DNA of 64,000 nt, taken from Cellvibrio sp. KY-YJ-3 (lineage in GTDB: Bacteria; Pseudomonadota; Gammaproteobacteria; Pseudomonadales; Cellvibrionaceae). Numbering within the stretch: the stretch's first letter is position 1; each line of letters opens with the position of its first letter. The position numbers were made by a program, and so were the translations under genes. Shown here in pieces: positions 1-9,410 of this stretch. The DNA is taken from contig NZ_CP031727.1 in the NCBI RefSeq assembly GCF_008806955.1, positions 1,364,001 through 1,428,000 of the forward strand. The letters are read 5' to 3'. The notes beneath the pieces were generated by a model that made no database searches, was not told the DNA's origin, and saw nothing but the letters and a program-made list of their open reading frames with translations.

Positions 1-1
1 G

Positions 2-1933
2 TTAATTATTCGCGGCCTGCGCATGGATGAAATTGACTCCGGTGATTTGAGCGGCGATGGCTCTTTGGTGGCAAGCTACGTCGATAATATTCCGCTGCAA
101 GGCTATTTTGTACCGCCGTCTTTCAGCCTGAAAGATCTGCAGCAAATAGAAGTGGTACGCGGCCCCCAGGGTACACTTTACGGTAATGCCTCAGTCGGCG
201 GTTTGATTCGCTACGTGACCGCCAAACCGGATTTGGAAAAATATTCAGTACGTGCGAGCGGTGAACTGTCACAAACCAAACACAGCGACGATTTAAGTTA
301 CGACACAGATCTGGTAGTGAACACGCCATTAATCGATAACACCCTTGGCCTGCGTTTATTGCTCGGCAAAACCGACAATGCCGGTTTTATCGACAACCCC
401 TATTTATTAAGCGGCGCGCAAGAGGACATTAACGACGACCAAACCAAACAGGCGCGTGTTAGTTTGCTGTGGCAAGCGAGCGATAATTTCTCGCTCAATA
501 GCAGCTATCACTATCAAAAAATAAATGTCGGTGATCGCCAAGCCGCGAATGAAAGTTTTACCGGCGACGACTACACCGCCTCCAGTCGCTACTTGCAACC
601 CATGGAAGGTGAACTGCAATTGGCAAGCATCGACGCCACTTACGATATGGGTTTTGCCACACTCACCGCGAGTGTGAATCGCTACGATTATGCGCATAAC
701 GAGCGTGCGGATCAGACGGATTTGTACATAGGTTTTGATCCGGATGTTGAGTATTACAACCTGTACGAGGATCTCTCTGCCTACAACGCCAGCACCATCG
801 ATGTGGTTAAAGACAGCGCCGAATTGCGTTTGGTATCAGACAGCGACCAGCCGCTGCGTTGGTTAGTGGGCGGTTTTTACAGCCGCGATGATCTGGATGT
901 TTACATGGGTGATTACACGCCCGGTTTTGGCGAATTTTTAGGTGCTGAATTACCCGGCGATTTGGAATACCTGGCTACCCAAACAGAAACGCTGGATGAA
1001 TATTCCGCCTACGGTGAAATCGCTTACGACCTGACCCCGCAATGGGAAGTCAGCGCCGGTACACGCTATTTTAATTACGACGATAAACTGGAAGTGTGCA
1101 CCACCGCTTTTCCCTCTGACGGCACACCCAGTTGTGAGCGCGGCGACGATAAAACCAATGACACATTGGGCAAAATTGGCACACGCTATAAATTCACCGA
1201 GCAATTAAATGTGTATGCACAATTGGCCGAAGGTTATCGTCGCGGCGGCGCCAACCTCACGCCGCCCGATGTAACCACTAATCGTTTTTATGCACCGGAT
1301 AAAGCCACCAGTGTCGAGTTGGGTTTGCGCAGCGAGTGGTTCAATCAACAATTGCAATTCAACGCCGCGGTTTTCTCCACCGAGTGGGAAGACATCCAAG
1401 TAAGCACCACCGCCGAAGATGATGGCCGCTCCATTACCGCCAACGCGGGCGAAGCGCGCTCCCAAGGTGTTGAGCTGGAAGTATTTGCACAATTACCCGG
1501 CGGCTTTAGCCTGCGCAGCAATTACACCATTATCGATGCCGAGCTAACCGAAACCGTGGAAGCTATTGACGCGTTTGACGGTGACCGTTTACCCGGTTCA
1601 CCACGCACTCAGTTCAGCGTAGCGCTGGATTATTTGCAAGCGATTGGCAGCGTGGAATGGGATGGTAGCCTGAGCTTCCAACGTATGGGCGAGGTATACA
1701 CCGCACTCAACGAAAGTTATTTTAATTATCAACAATTGGATAGTTACAACACTGCCAATGCACAGGTTGGTGTAACACTGCGTAATTGGCGCTTGGGTGC
1801 TTTTGTGAATAACATCGCCAATACCCGTGGGATTACCGGCGGCCGCGCGGATGATTTTTATGGTGACCAAGGTCAGTTCGAATACGTCACTCGCCCGCGC
1901 ACCGTTGGTCTGTCGGTGAGCTATGAGTATTAA
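2..1933 (+). CDS. TonB-dependent receptor, 5' end outside window
   Basis: Outer-membrane TonB-dependent receptor for energised uptake of a ligand that the sequence does not identify. The frame is open from the left edge: the codons before the first ATG (position 23) already read as plug domain (LIIRGLRMDE), so the true start and any TonB box lie outside the window. The plug motif VEVVRGPQGTLYG-like stretch (IEVVRGPQGTLYGNASVGG) sits near residues 42-60, followed by alternating aromatic beta strands and a C-terminal strand ending in SVSYEY, the terminal aromatic pattern expected for outer-membrane insertion. About 640 residues are present, so only the signal peptide and part of the plug are missing. 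No partner gene is adjacent. The family is certain; the substrate is unknown. Confidence 0.93.
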   Translation, partial: LIIRGLRMDEIDSGDLSGDGSLVASYVDNIPLQGYFVPPSFSLKDLQQIEVVRGPQGTLYGNASVGGLIRYVTAKPDLEKYSVRASGELSQTKHSDDLSYDTDLVVNTPLIDNTLGLRLLLGKTDNAGFIDNPYLLSGAQEDINDDQTKQARVSLLWQASDNFSLNSSYHYQKINVGDRQAANESFTGDDYTASSRYLQPMEGELQLASIDATYDMGFATLTASVNRYDYAHNERADQTDLYIGFDPDVEYYNLYEDLSAYNASTIDVVKDSAELRLVSDSDQPLRWLVGGFYSRDDLDVYMGDYTPGFGEFLGAELPGDLEYLATQTETLDEYSAYGEIAYDLTPQWEVSAGTRYFNYDDKLEVCTTAFPSDGTPSCERGDDKTNDTLGKIGTRYKFTEQLNVYAQLAEGYRRGGANLTPPDVTTNRFYAPDKATSVELGLRSEWFNQQLQFNAAVFSTEWEDIQVSTTAEDDGRSITANAGEARSQGVELEVFAQLPGGFSLRSNYTIIDAELTETVEAIDAFDGDRLPGSPRTQFSVALDYLQAIGSVEWDGSLSFQRMGEVYTALNESYFNYQQLDSYNTANAQVGVTLRNWRLGAFVNNIANTRGITGGRADDFYGDQGQFEYVTRPRTVGLSVSYEY

Positions 1934-2081
1934 CAATTAATAGTACCCTTATTTAAATAATCACGCGGTATCGTTTCAGTCGCTTTCCGGGAAGAGGGCG
2001 ACTACACAATCAAAAGGCCGTTGTTTTTGATGTGTTGTTCACCTAGGGATTCCACACACTTAATGACAGGAAATAATCAAG

Positions 2082-2675
2082 ATGGCAGCAGAAAAAAAGA
2101 AAGACAGTGACAAAAAGGCGGAAAAAAAGACTGTTAAAAAAGTCGCCGCCAGTGCAGCGAAACCAGTAAAAGCAAAAAAAACCAGCAAAGCACTGACAAC
2201 TACTGATTTGGTAATCAACGTGCCGTTGAATGGTCAGGTTATTAAAACCTTTGAATTGATGCCAGCGAAAAGCCTCGCGACTGGGCCGGGGGATTGGATT
2301 TTTACCGAAGAGGGCAGCACTACCGATATACAAAATCTGGAAGTGACGTTTGAGCCAAACCCTTCTGCATTAAACCGTCAGTTTGAGCGTGCAGTGTTGG
2401 TTGTGAAAATCAAACAGAACCCTGCTTCCGGTGGCACCTGGCGTTTTGCGCTGGGCGGTGTAGCAACTGACAACCCTGATAGCGACCCTAACAACGATGT
2501 AGTCTTGGATATCATCGACAATGGCTACACCATGATTGTTTATGTACACGCACTGGAAAACGATGAAGAGAATATCCCATTTGGTTTTGTTGCTTCCTTG
2601 ACGAACCAAAACACCGGTGTTGTCACGATTTATGAATCACAGGATCCGCGCGTAATCATTACTCGTCCGCGCTAG
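2082..2675 (+). CDS. Hypothetical protein with Lys/Ala-rich N-terminal tail
   Basis: I do not recognise the family. The first ~40 residues are a low-complexity Lys/Ala tail (MAAEKKKDSDKKAEKK...) resembling histone H1-like or nucleic-acid-binding tails. It is followed by a ~150-residue acidic globular region rich in beta-strand patterns (NLEVTFEPNP, RAVLVVKIKQNP, YTMIVYVHALEN). There is no signal peptide or membrane segment, so it is probably cytoplasmic. A ribosome binding site (AGGAAA) lies about 10 bases before the ATG. Its stop codon overlaps the stop of the convergent kinase gene through a shared CTAG at 2672-2675, leaving no room for a terminator between them. Function unknown. Confidence 0.7.
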   Translation: MAAEKKKDSDKKAEKKTVKKVAASAAKPVKAKKTSKALTTTDLVINVPLNGQVIKTFELMPAKSLATGPGDWIFTEEGSTTDIQNLEVTFEPNPSALNRQFERAVLVVKIKQNPASGGTWRFALGGVATDNPDSDPNNDVVLDIIDNGYTMIVYVHALENDEENIPFGFVASLTNQNTGVVTIYESQDPRVIITRPR

Positions 2676-5338
2676 TTGGTTCTCTCTCCGGTGCATCGCT
2701 GTGGTGCACCGTAGGCGCTCATCAATTTTATGAACTCAGTGCTTTCGCAGAGCGAGTTAAACCAGGAAAAATTAAACCAAGTTGGGTGGATTTTTTCCTC
2801 CAGTGCTTTTTTGATGTTGACTAGGGCTGAGGTTCGTTCATTTGCTTGTGTGTAAACAATTGCTGCTGTGTATGGTGTGTCAATATTTTCTTTGTCTAGT
2901 TTCTGAAGAAGTAACAAGTGTTCAATTGCTTGTGAGTGTTCCCCCAAATGGCTGTGCGCCAATATCTTCGCCTTTAATTCTTCTGGGTTTTCACTTGTTG
3001 ATGAAATTGAGTTGATAATTTTTCGATATTTTTTAAATGCAGAATCTTTTTGATTGTTATGGTGTAGTGCATCGGCAAAATTTAATAGTATTACCATGTT
3101 ATTGGGGGCAAGTGAATTTGCTTGCTGTAGTTTTGCCGCAGCTTGTGGGAAATTATTGTCGAGTAGATAAGCTAGCCCGAGATTGCTCAAGTTTGTTGCG
3201 TCGATGCGATTTTTAATTGCAGTATTAAAAGATGCAATCGCTTTTTTTGTGTCGCCTTCAGATAACGAAATGGCGCCGTGGATTTGGTTTGCTTTGTAGG
3301 AGTCAGGTGACTTTTCAAGCGCCAACGCCAAATACTTTCTCGCTTCAGCTAAGTTGCCTGCTTGCCAGTAGGTGATAGCAATGTTCTGATAGTTTGTTGC
3401 TGATGGTTTAATTTTCAGTAGCTTTTTGTAAATGGCTATTGCTTTTTTGTAATTGCTTTTCCCCAGCTCTATATAAGCTTCCAGGCTTAACACAACTCCC
3501 AAATTGGACTCCCTGTCTCTTAGTTGTTCAATGATATCCTCTGCTTTTTTCTTGTCGTTTTCGGCATCAGCCAGATAAAAAATATTAATTAAGTGTTGAG
3601 TGCTTTCTGCATTTTTTCGTTGGTTTGAAGTCACAATGCGTTTAAATTTTTCGAGATAAATAGGTTCCGATGTTTCATAGTAAAGATCAAGCGCCAAGTC
3701 TCGGTATAATGTTTGTGCTTCGATCAATGCGCTAACATTATTAATTGAGTCTATCGCTGACAGTCCTTCAGCCGTTGCTCCATTGAGTAAATAATCCTGA
3801 TAGGTTGACAGATAAGTTGTGTAATCGCTTGGTGTGAATTGAGCGTGATGAGCAATGCTATTTTGCTGATAGATCAATTCGATATTTTTGTATACTAAAC
3901 TCGCCATCGCAAGATAGTTGTCGGTTAATACATCAAATGTTTTTGAGTGGGATGTGCGCAAGCGTGAATGATCGGCATTGATGCGTGTTAACGCTATTCT
4001 GCATATGTCGTCCTTGCAGTTTATATCGGTACTAATTATTTCATCGGCAGCTGTCGCTCGACGGATGTTATCTATATCACCATTGGTGTCAATTATTTCC
4101 TCGCGGGGGATGAGGTAGTAGCCATCTTCTATCGCTAAGATGCCTTGTTGAATAGAATCAAACACAGCTAATTTCACTAATTCCTGCTGCGACTCCTGCA
4201 TCCCCTCTGCCGTCAACTTGGGTGGAATCACCGCGATATACTTGGGCGGTTTGGGTTGCAATTGCCACACAATCACACCTACGATCATGAAAACGCTCAG
4301 TGCTGCGGAACTCACTACAATTTTATTGGCTGCAATGTAGTGTTTAATTTTTTTCCAAGGTGAAACCCTGGGTAGTGCAACCGCTGCAAAGCGCGTTTCA
4401 AAGGTGGGGTGGTCTTGTGTGCGTGCGCTGCGCGTGATGCCGTTGTTAATGTTGGTGTGCGGCATTGCCAGTGCTTGGGTGTCATCGCTGGCAATATTGT
4501 CGTGCACATTCATCGCGCTGAGTTTTTTAAACTGCGCTGCTACCCAATGGGTATTATCCGGGCGTTTGTTCGGGTCTTTGGATAACAATTGCCCCAGCAA
4601 ATCCACAAACTCGGCGGGTAAGTCCGGGTTGTGTTGGTGCGGTGGAGTGGGCGGGTGCGAAATAATGCGCTGCATTATTTGCAGCTTGTTGCCGGTATCG
4701 CCAAAGGGGTGTGCGCCGCACAATAATTGGTAGGCCAAAATGCCGAGCGAAAATAAATCGCTTTTAAAACTGATGCTTTCACCCATCGCCTGTTCGGGCG
4801 ACATGGAGCAATAACTGCCTGCGACATGGTCGGTGAGCGTCGCATTAAAATCCTGGGATTTGGCGATGCCTAAATCGGTAATTTTTGCCTGGCCGCGTTT
4901 ATTGATCAGAATATTTTCGGCTTTTAAATCGCGGTGAATAATGCCGGCGTCGTGGGCGATGGCCAAGCCTTCCGCAATTTGCGTTAGCCAGTGCAAACGC
5001 TGCGATAGCGGTGTTACATGTTCACGCAAATAAGTTTGCAGGTTCTGGCCATCCACTAATTCCATCACAAGCGCCAGTTGGTCGGGCGCCTCGATAAAAT
5101 CGTAAATCTGCACAATATTCGGGTGGTTTAATTTGGCAAGCAGCAAGGCTTCGCGCTTAAAACGCTCGATGTAATGGGCTTCAAATAATTCCGTGCGCAA
5201 ACATTTAATCGCCACCTCGCGCTCCAGGCGGGTATCGCGTGCGCGGTATACCAAACCCATGCCGCCACGGCCAATCGCCTCCTGCACTTGGTAGTGCCCG
5301 ATTTGCAGAGGGATGGTGGAGTTTGGCTTGCTGTCCAT
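2672..5338 (-). CDS. Membrane Ser/Thr protein kinase with C-terminal TPR domain
   Basis: Hanks-type kinase, 888 residues. The kinase domain covers roughly residues 15-275: glycine loop GRGGMG (23-28), catalytic Lys in VAIKCL (45), HRDLKAEN loop (135-142, Asp137), a DLG in place of DFG (155-157), and APE-equivalent MSPEQA. A single membrane segment lies near 341-361, and the ~500-residue C-terminal part holds TPR repeats (about 590-880) that would be periplasmic. The kinase half has the GC content of the genome, while the TPR half is visibly AT-rich. The gene follows an FHA-domain gene by 7 bp on the same strand, so kinase and phosphothreonine reader are probably co-transcribed. Such pairs occur in type VI secretion regulation (PpkA/Fha) and elsewhere; no secretion structural genes are visible here. 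Confidence 0.93.
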   Translation of the reverse strand: MDSKPNSTIPLQIGHYQVQEAIGRGGMGLVYRARDTRLEREVAIKCLRTELFEAHYIERFKREALLLAKLNHPNIVQIYDFIEAPDQLALVMELVDGQNLQTYLREHVTPLSQRLHWLTQIAEGLAIAHDAGIIHRDLKAENILINKRGQAKITDLGIAKSQDFNATLTDHVAGSYCSMSPEQAMGESISFKSDLFSLGILAYQLLCGAHPFGDTGNKLQIMQRIISHPPTPPHQHNPDLPAEFVDLLGQLLSKDPNKRPDNTHWVAAQFKKLSAMNVHDNIASDDTQALAMPHTNINNGITRSARTQDHPTFETRFAAVALPRVSPWKKIKHYIAANKIVVSSAALSVFMIVGVIVWQLQPKPPKYIAVIPPKLTAEGMQESQQELVKLAVFDSIQQGILAIEDGYYLIPREEIIDTNGDIDNIRRATAADEIISTDINCKDDICRIALTRINADHSRLRTSHSKTFDVLTDNYLAMASLVYKNIELIYQQNSIAHHAQFTPSDYTTYLSTYQDYLLNGATAEGLSAIDSINNVSALIEAQTLYRDLALDLYYETSEPIYLEKFKRIVTSNQRKNAESTQHLINIFYLADAENDKKKAEDIIEQLRDRESNLGVVLSLEAYIELGKSNYKKAIAIYKKLLKIKPSATNYQNIAITYWQAGNLAEARKYLALALEKSPDSYKANQIHGAISLSEGDTKKAIASFNTAIKNRIDATNLSNLGLAYLLDNNFPQAAAKLQQANSLAPNNMVILLNFADALHHNNQKDSAFKKYRKIINSISSTSENPEELKAKILAHSHLGEHSQAIEHLLLLQKLDKENIDTPYTAAIVYTQANERTSALVNIKKALEEKIHPTWFNFSWFNSLCESTEFIKLMSAYGAPQRCTGERTN

Positions 5339-5345
5339 AGGGTGA

Positions 5346-6314
5346 TCAGCAATCCTTCAGGATGGAGGTGGCGGTCAGTTGATCGCCTTTGTAGATTTTA
5401 AATTTATCGCAGCCAAAGCGAATTTTGCCACCGCGTCGCTCCAGCAGACACTGCTGGCCCAGTGCATCGGGCAATAGGTCAGCCAATTGTTTGCGCGCAC
5501 GGAAAATTTGAATATTCATGTGGGTGCTGTCCAGCCCCAGTTCCGCTGCGAGTTGATCAGCATAAACCCAGCCCTGGCTTTTGCTATCCAGCCCGCGTGC
5601 GGCGTCTTCAGCGCGGTGGCGGGCGAGTTGCAATAGCAGGTAGTGATGGGTACGCACGGCCAGGTCCAGCACTTGTTGCTGGCGCAATTCAAGCTGGGTC
5701 GTTTCTTCATCCAGGCTCAAATTAAACACAAATTCAAAATCGTTAATGTGGCGCGCGCTTTTTATTTCGGTAGGGCCGTAAATGTTGGCGCGTACAAATT
5801 GCCAGTGGCCGGTAGAGAATTGCACCAGGTCGCCATCGTTAAGCGGCAGGGCTTCGCCGTGTTCGGCTATGGCTTCCTGAAACCACTGTTGCGCCTGCTC
5901 GTCAAAATAGAGTGCTAATTCGGGGGCGTCGCCATCGGGCAGCAGGTGATAGCGGCTGAGGTAAATCGGTGAGGTTTCGCTCAGCGAGCGATTTAACGGC
6001 CACAAGATATCGTTGGGCGCCCGCAGATCCATCACCCGAAAACCGGGGTCGGTTTGCGCGGCGAGCACAATTTCATCGTTAACCGCCAGTTCGCGGGTCT
6101 CGCCCTGCGCCATGGCGATGCCATTGATCCAGGTGCCGTTAAGGCCGAGGTTTTTAATGCGCCACTGTTCGCCATTCCATTCGATGGCGGCATGCAATTT
6201 GGATACGTAGGGTTTGTCGATATGGGTGTCCACACTGTTGGCGAGTCTGCCAAAGGTGTGATGAGGGGCGAGAGGAAAATAGGCCTCTGCAGCGACATCC
6301 AACAAATAAGCCAT
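5346..6314 (-). CDS. FHA domain protein with C-terminal winged-helix-like domain
   Basis: The N-terminal ~95 residues match a forkhead-associated domain: FGRLANSVD, the VSKLHAAIE core and NGTWINGIAM, the residues that read phosphothreonine. The C-terminal ~110 residues (QGWVYADQLAAELGL ... IFRARKQLADLLPD ... RGGKIRFG) resemble an OmpR-type winged helix-turn-helix with its terminal beta hairpin, suggesting a DNA-binding output. The gene lies directly upstream of the Ser/Thr kinase, 7 bp apart on the same strand, making it the likely substrate or reader of that kinase. It is divergent from the AAA+ protein at 6390. FHA call is firm; the winged-helix reading is inference from pattern. Confidence 0.87.
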   Translation of the reverse strand: MAYLLDVAAEAYFPLAPHHTFGRLANSVDTHIDKPYVSKLHAAIEWNGEQWRIKNLGLNGTWINGIAMAQGETRELAVNDEIVLAAQTDPGFRVMDLRAPNDILWPLNRSLSETSPIYLSRYHLLPDGDAPELALYFDEQAQQWFQEAIAEHGEALPLNDGDLVQFSTGHWQFVRANIYGPTEIKSARHINDFEFVFNLSLDEETTQLELRQQQVLDLAVRTHHYLLLQLARHRAEDAARGLDSKSQGWVYADQLAAELGLDSTHMNIQIFRARKQLADLLPDALGQQCLLERRGGKIRFGCDKFKIYKGDQLTATSILKDC

Positions 6315-6389
6315 AGCGGGTCCGGATCAAGTCTTTCTTTGTATTGGTGTAATTGCGTGTAATGTTCAAAAGCGCTCAAGGCTCATAGA

Positions 6390-7655
6390 TTGCCACAAGA
6401 TGCCGATGTTTTCCCAGTTATCGCCCCTGTGAGTCATGAGAATATCGTTATGATTGCCCTTTTTCAGGCCGTAAGCAGTTACAAAAGTCGGGCGCGCCCA
6501 ACACGCAAGTTTAATCAGTCCTCGGTGCCGCGCTGGGTGCCGGTGAATAAAAGTTTTATCGCGCTGACTAAAATGATCCTGCGCTCCGCTGCTGCTCGCC
6601 TTGGCCTTGAGCAGGCGGCAGTGACTCTGCGCTGCCTGAATCACCAGGGCTATCGCCATTTATTATTAGTTGATGATGTGCGCGATTTATTTGTCGCGGC
6701 TTCCGGCGGTGCGGAAGAGTTTATTATTTCTACCCAAGAGGCAAACAGCTCACCCTTTCAAGGCTTTGATGCCGAGGCGGCGCTGAGTTTGCCGGTTAAT
6801 TTTAATACGCCGGAAAATGCATCCCAGCGTCTGGGTTATTTGGTGGTGCAAATGGCACCCGGTGTTCGCCCCAATGATAGCGAGGTCAAACAGGAGTTGG
6901 GGTTGGTAATTGAGGAAATTGTGCGGGTTATTAGCCGCTATCAGTCCCGCTATCGCTCAATTCACTGGTATGGCGACCAATGTTTTTGGGTCGGCAACAG
7001 TACTGTATTGCGCCAATTGGATCAGTGGATAGATCAATTGGCCAAAAGGAAATGTCCGGTGCTCATTCGCGCCGACAAAGGCACGGGCAAAATTATTGCC
7101 GCGCGTCGCTTGCACGACATTTCCTGTAGTGAAAACGCGCCGTTTATTGAATCGGATTGTCGCGAATGGGAGGAGGGTACGGCCACCGCGATTCTGCAAT
7201 CCCTGCGCAGCTGCGCCACCGGCGGCACTTTGTTTTTGCGCAACCTCGATTCCCTTTCGGTGCGCGATATCCACGCACTGCGACACTTTTGTCTGCAGTG
7301 GATGGCTGCTACACGCAGCGGTAATTCCCTCGGTTTGGTATTTAGCTTGAGTCGCGCCAGCATCGACCCGGTTGCCATAGGCTTGGGGTGGATGATGCAT
7401 TTTGTGCATAGCCTGCAACTGCCCACACTGGTGGAGCGCGAGGATGATTTGCGCGATCTAGTGCAGTTTTTCATCGCCGAATTTGCCCTTGCCGGTGAGT
7501 TGGTGCTGGATGAGGCTGCCGTGCAATTGGTGGCAAATCACCCGTTTCCCGATCATGTTGAAGGCCTGAAAAATCTCATCAAACAATTGGCACTGCGCAA
7601 CAACGGCGATTTGGTGAGTGCCGCGGATGTGGGAGCATTGCTGCCTCGCCATTAG
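6390..7655 (+). CDS. Degenerate sigma-54 activator-like AAA+ protein
   Basis: 421 residues. The N-terminal ~190 residues look like a GAF-type sensor region. Residues ~200-340 resemble the AAA+ module of NtrC-type activators: a Walker A relative ADKGTGKI (228-235) and the equivalent of GGTLFLDE written here as GGTLFLRNLDSL (278-288). The Walker B Asp/Glu are replaced by Arg/Asn, the GAFTGA sigma-54-contact loop is missing, and there is no C-terminal helix-turn-helix. It therefore probably neither hydrolyses ATP nor activates sigma-54 in the usual way; an adaptor or sensor role is more likely. It is divergent from the FHA-kinase pair, with 75 bp between starts. An alternative ATG at 6450 would shorten it by 20 residues. 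Confidence 0.78.
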   Translation: MPQDADVFPVIAPVSHENIVMIALFQAVSSYKSRARPTRKFNQSSVPRWVPVNKSFIALTKMILRSAAARLGLEQAAVTLRCLNHQGYRHLLLVDDVRDLFVAASGGAEEFIISTQEANSSPFQGFDAEAALSLPVNFNTPENASQRLGYLVVQMAPGVRPNDSEVKQELGLVIEEIVRVISRYQSRYRSIHWYGDQCFWVGNSTVLRQLDQWIDQLAKRKCPVLIRADKGTGKIIAARRLHDISCSENAPFIESDCREWEEGTATAILQSLRSCATGGTLFLRNLDSLSVRDIHALRHFCLQWMAATRSGNSLGLVFSLSRASIDPVAIGLGWMMHFVHSLQLPTLVEREDDLRDLVQFFIAEFALAGELVLDEAAVQLVANHPFPDHVEGLKNLIKQLALRNNGDLVSAADVGALLPRH

Positions 7656-7853
7656 TGCGTCGCTTGGGTTTCTTGCCTGACCTGACCGCTCCTGATTATT
7701 CTTTTCCCTCCCAGCATTCTGCACTCCGGCACAGCGGCGTTTTGTTGTGAGCCTGAGGGTGCAGGGTTATACTGCCCCGTCTCTTATCCCGACTCTTTTA
7801 TTCTGCCCCTGTTTTTTTCCACTTAGGAATCGGGGTGTCATCGGACTTTGGTT

Positions 7854-8087
7854 ATGCAAAAAGTAGTTATGCACAAAGTAGTTCTGCAAAAAGCCCTGGT
7901 TTTATCCCTGTTGACTGTGGTGTTTACCGGAGGGCTTATCGGCTGTGGCCAAAAAGGCCCGCTCTACTTGCCGCAACAACAAAGCAAACCGCAACCTCAA
8001 GTTGAGCCGCAGCCTGAGGTTGAAACAGCACCTGCCGAAAAACCTGCACCGGTTGTTGCCCCTGAGCCAAATACTGATCCGTCCTAA
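7854..8087 (+). CDS. lptM: LptM (YifL)-type small lipoprotein
   Basis: Small outer-membrane lipoprotein. LptM is known to assist maturation of the LPS translocon LptDE. A hydrophobic signal peptide ends in the lipobox LIGC, followed by GQKGPLYLP, the signature of this family, then a Pro/Gln/Glu-rich flexible tail. The position directly upstream of lysA and dapF is the conserved one in gammaproteobacteria. A TTG at 7848 is in frame, but the ATG at 7854 (or 7869) gives a more normal signal peptide. Confidence 0.88.
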   Translation: MQKVVMHKVVLQKALVLSLLTVVFTGGLIGCGQKGPLYLPQQQSKPQPQVEPQPEVETAPAEKPAPVVAPEPNTDPS

Positions 8088-8120
8088 TCCGTCTTACCGC
8101 TTTCCAGATCGAGATTTTTT

Positions 8121-9383
8121 ATGCAGCATTTCACTGAACGCAATGGCGAACTCTACGTTGAAGACACTCCACTGAGCGCTGTTGCCGAACGCTTTGGCAC
8201 CCCCTGTTATGTTTACAGCCGCGCCGCTTTTACCCAGCAATATTTAGCTTACGCGCAAGCATTGGGTTCGCACCCGGGCATGATTTGTTATGCGATTAAA
8301 GCGAATTCCAATCTCGCGGTTTTAAATATGCTCGCCAAACTCGGCGCCGGTTTTGACATAGTATCCGGTGGTGAATTGGAACGTGTATTGCGCGCCGGCG
8401 GCCAGCCATCGCGCATTGTGTTTTCCGGCGTGGGTAAAAGTGCCGATGAAATCGCGCGCGCGTTGGATGTAGGTATTTTCTGCTTCAATGTTGAATCCGA
8501 AGCGGAGCTGGAATTGCTGGCGCAAATCGCCGCCGAGAAGGGCAAAATAGCCAACGTCTCGCTGCGCGTAAACCCGGATGTGGATGCCAATACCCACCCG
8601 TATATTTCCACCGGGTTGAAAGAAAATAAATTCGGTATCGCCATTGAGCGCGCTCCCGCGGTTTATGCACGCGCGGCACAGTTGCCCAGTTTGGCGATTA
8701 AAGGTTTGGATTGTCACATAGGTTCACAGCTCACCCAGCTCACACCGTTTTTGGATGCGCTCGACCGTTTGTTATTGTTGGTCGATGAGCTTGCTGCCAG
8801 CGGCATCACTATTTCGCATTTGGATTTAGGTGGCGGTTTGGGCGTGACTTATCGCAATGAAACCCCACCACCGGTGGCGGACTACATGGCGGCGATCAAA
8901 ACCAAATTGGGCGATCGTAAATTGTCCTTAATGTTTGAACCCGGCCGTTCCATTTCTGCCAACTCCGGTGTGCTCTTGACCAAGGTGATGTTTTTAAAAC
9001 CCACCGAGCACAAAAATTTCGCGGTGATTGACGCAGCGATGAACGACAATATTCGTCCGTCCTTGTATCAGGCATGGCAAGACATTCGTCCGGTGAAGAG
9101 TCGTCCGGTAAAACCGCGTGTGGGCGACGCGAAAAAATGGGATTTGGTGGGTCCAATTTGTGAGACGGGTGATTTCCTCGGTAAAGATCGCGAGCTGGCA
9201 ATTGAAGCCGGTGATTTACTGGCGGTAATGTCCACTGGCGCCTATGGTTTCAGCATGAGCTCTAATTACAACACTCGCGGTCGCGCAGCAGAGGTGGTAG
9301 TGGATGGCGATCAAATCCATTTGGCGCGTGCGCGCGAAACCTTTGAAGATATGATTCGCGGCGAAGCCCTTTTGCCTGAGTAA
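8121..9383 (+). CDS. lysA: Diaminopimelate decarboxylase
   Basis: PLP-dependent enzyme that decarboxylates meso-diaminopimelate to lysine, the last step of lysine synthesis. 420 residues, full length for the family. The PLP lysine is in CYAIKANSN (near residue 59), the HIGSQ motif and the GGGLGVTY phosphate-binding stretch are present, and the C-terminal half carries FEPGRS, CETGDFLG and GAYGFSMSSNYN. Start ATG is preceded by GAGA. It lies between lptM and dapF, which makes the substrate, so the three probably form one transcription unit. Confidence 0.98.
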   Translation: MQHFTERNGELYVEDTPLSAVAERFGTPCYVYSRAAFTQQYLAYAQALGSHPGMICYAIKANSNLAVLNMLAKLGAGFDIVSGGELERVLRAGGQPSRIVFSGVGKSADEIARALDVGIFCFNVESEAELELLAQIAAEKGKIANVSLRVNPDVDANTHPYISTGLKENKFGIAIERAPAVYARAAQLPSLAIKGLDCHIGSQLTQLTPFLDALDRLLLLVDELAASGITISHLDLGGGLGVTYRNETPPPVADYMAAIKTKLGDRKLSLMFEPGRSISANSGVLLTKVMFLKPTEHKNFAVIDAAMNDNIRPSLYQAWQDIRPVKSRPVKPRVGDAKKWDLVGPICETGDFLGKDRELAIEAGDLLAVMSTGAYGFSMSSNYNTRGRAAEVVVDGDQIHLARARETFEDMIRGEALLPE

Positions 9384-9410
9384 GTGTTGCCAGAATAAGC
9401 GGGAAAAAAT

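Noticed and set aside
2672-7655. A type VI secretion locus
   Set aside because: Kinase and FHA proteins are present but no Tss, Hcp or VgrG gene is in the window.
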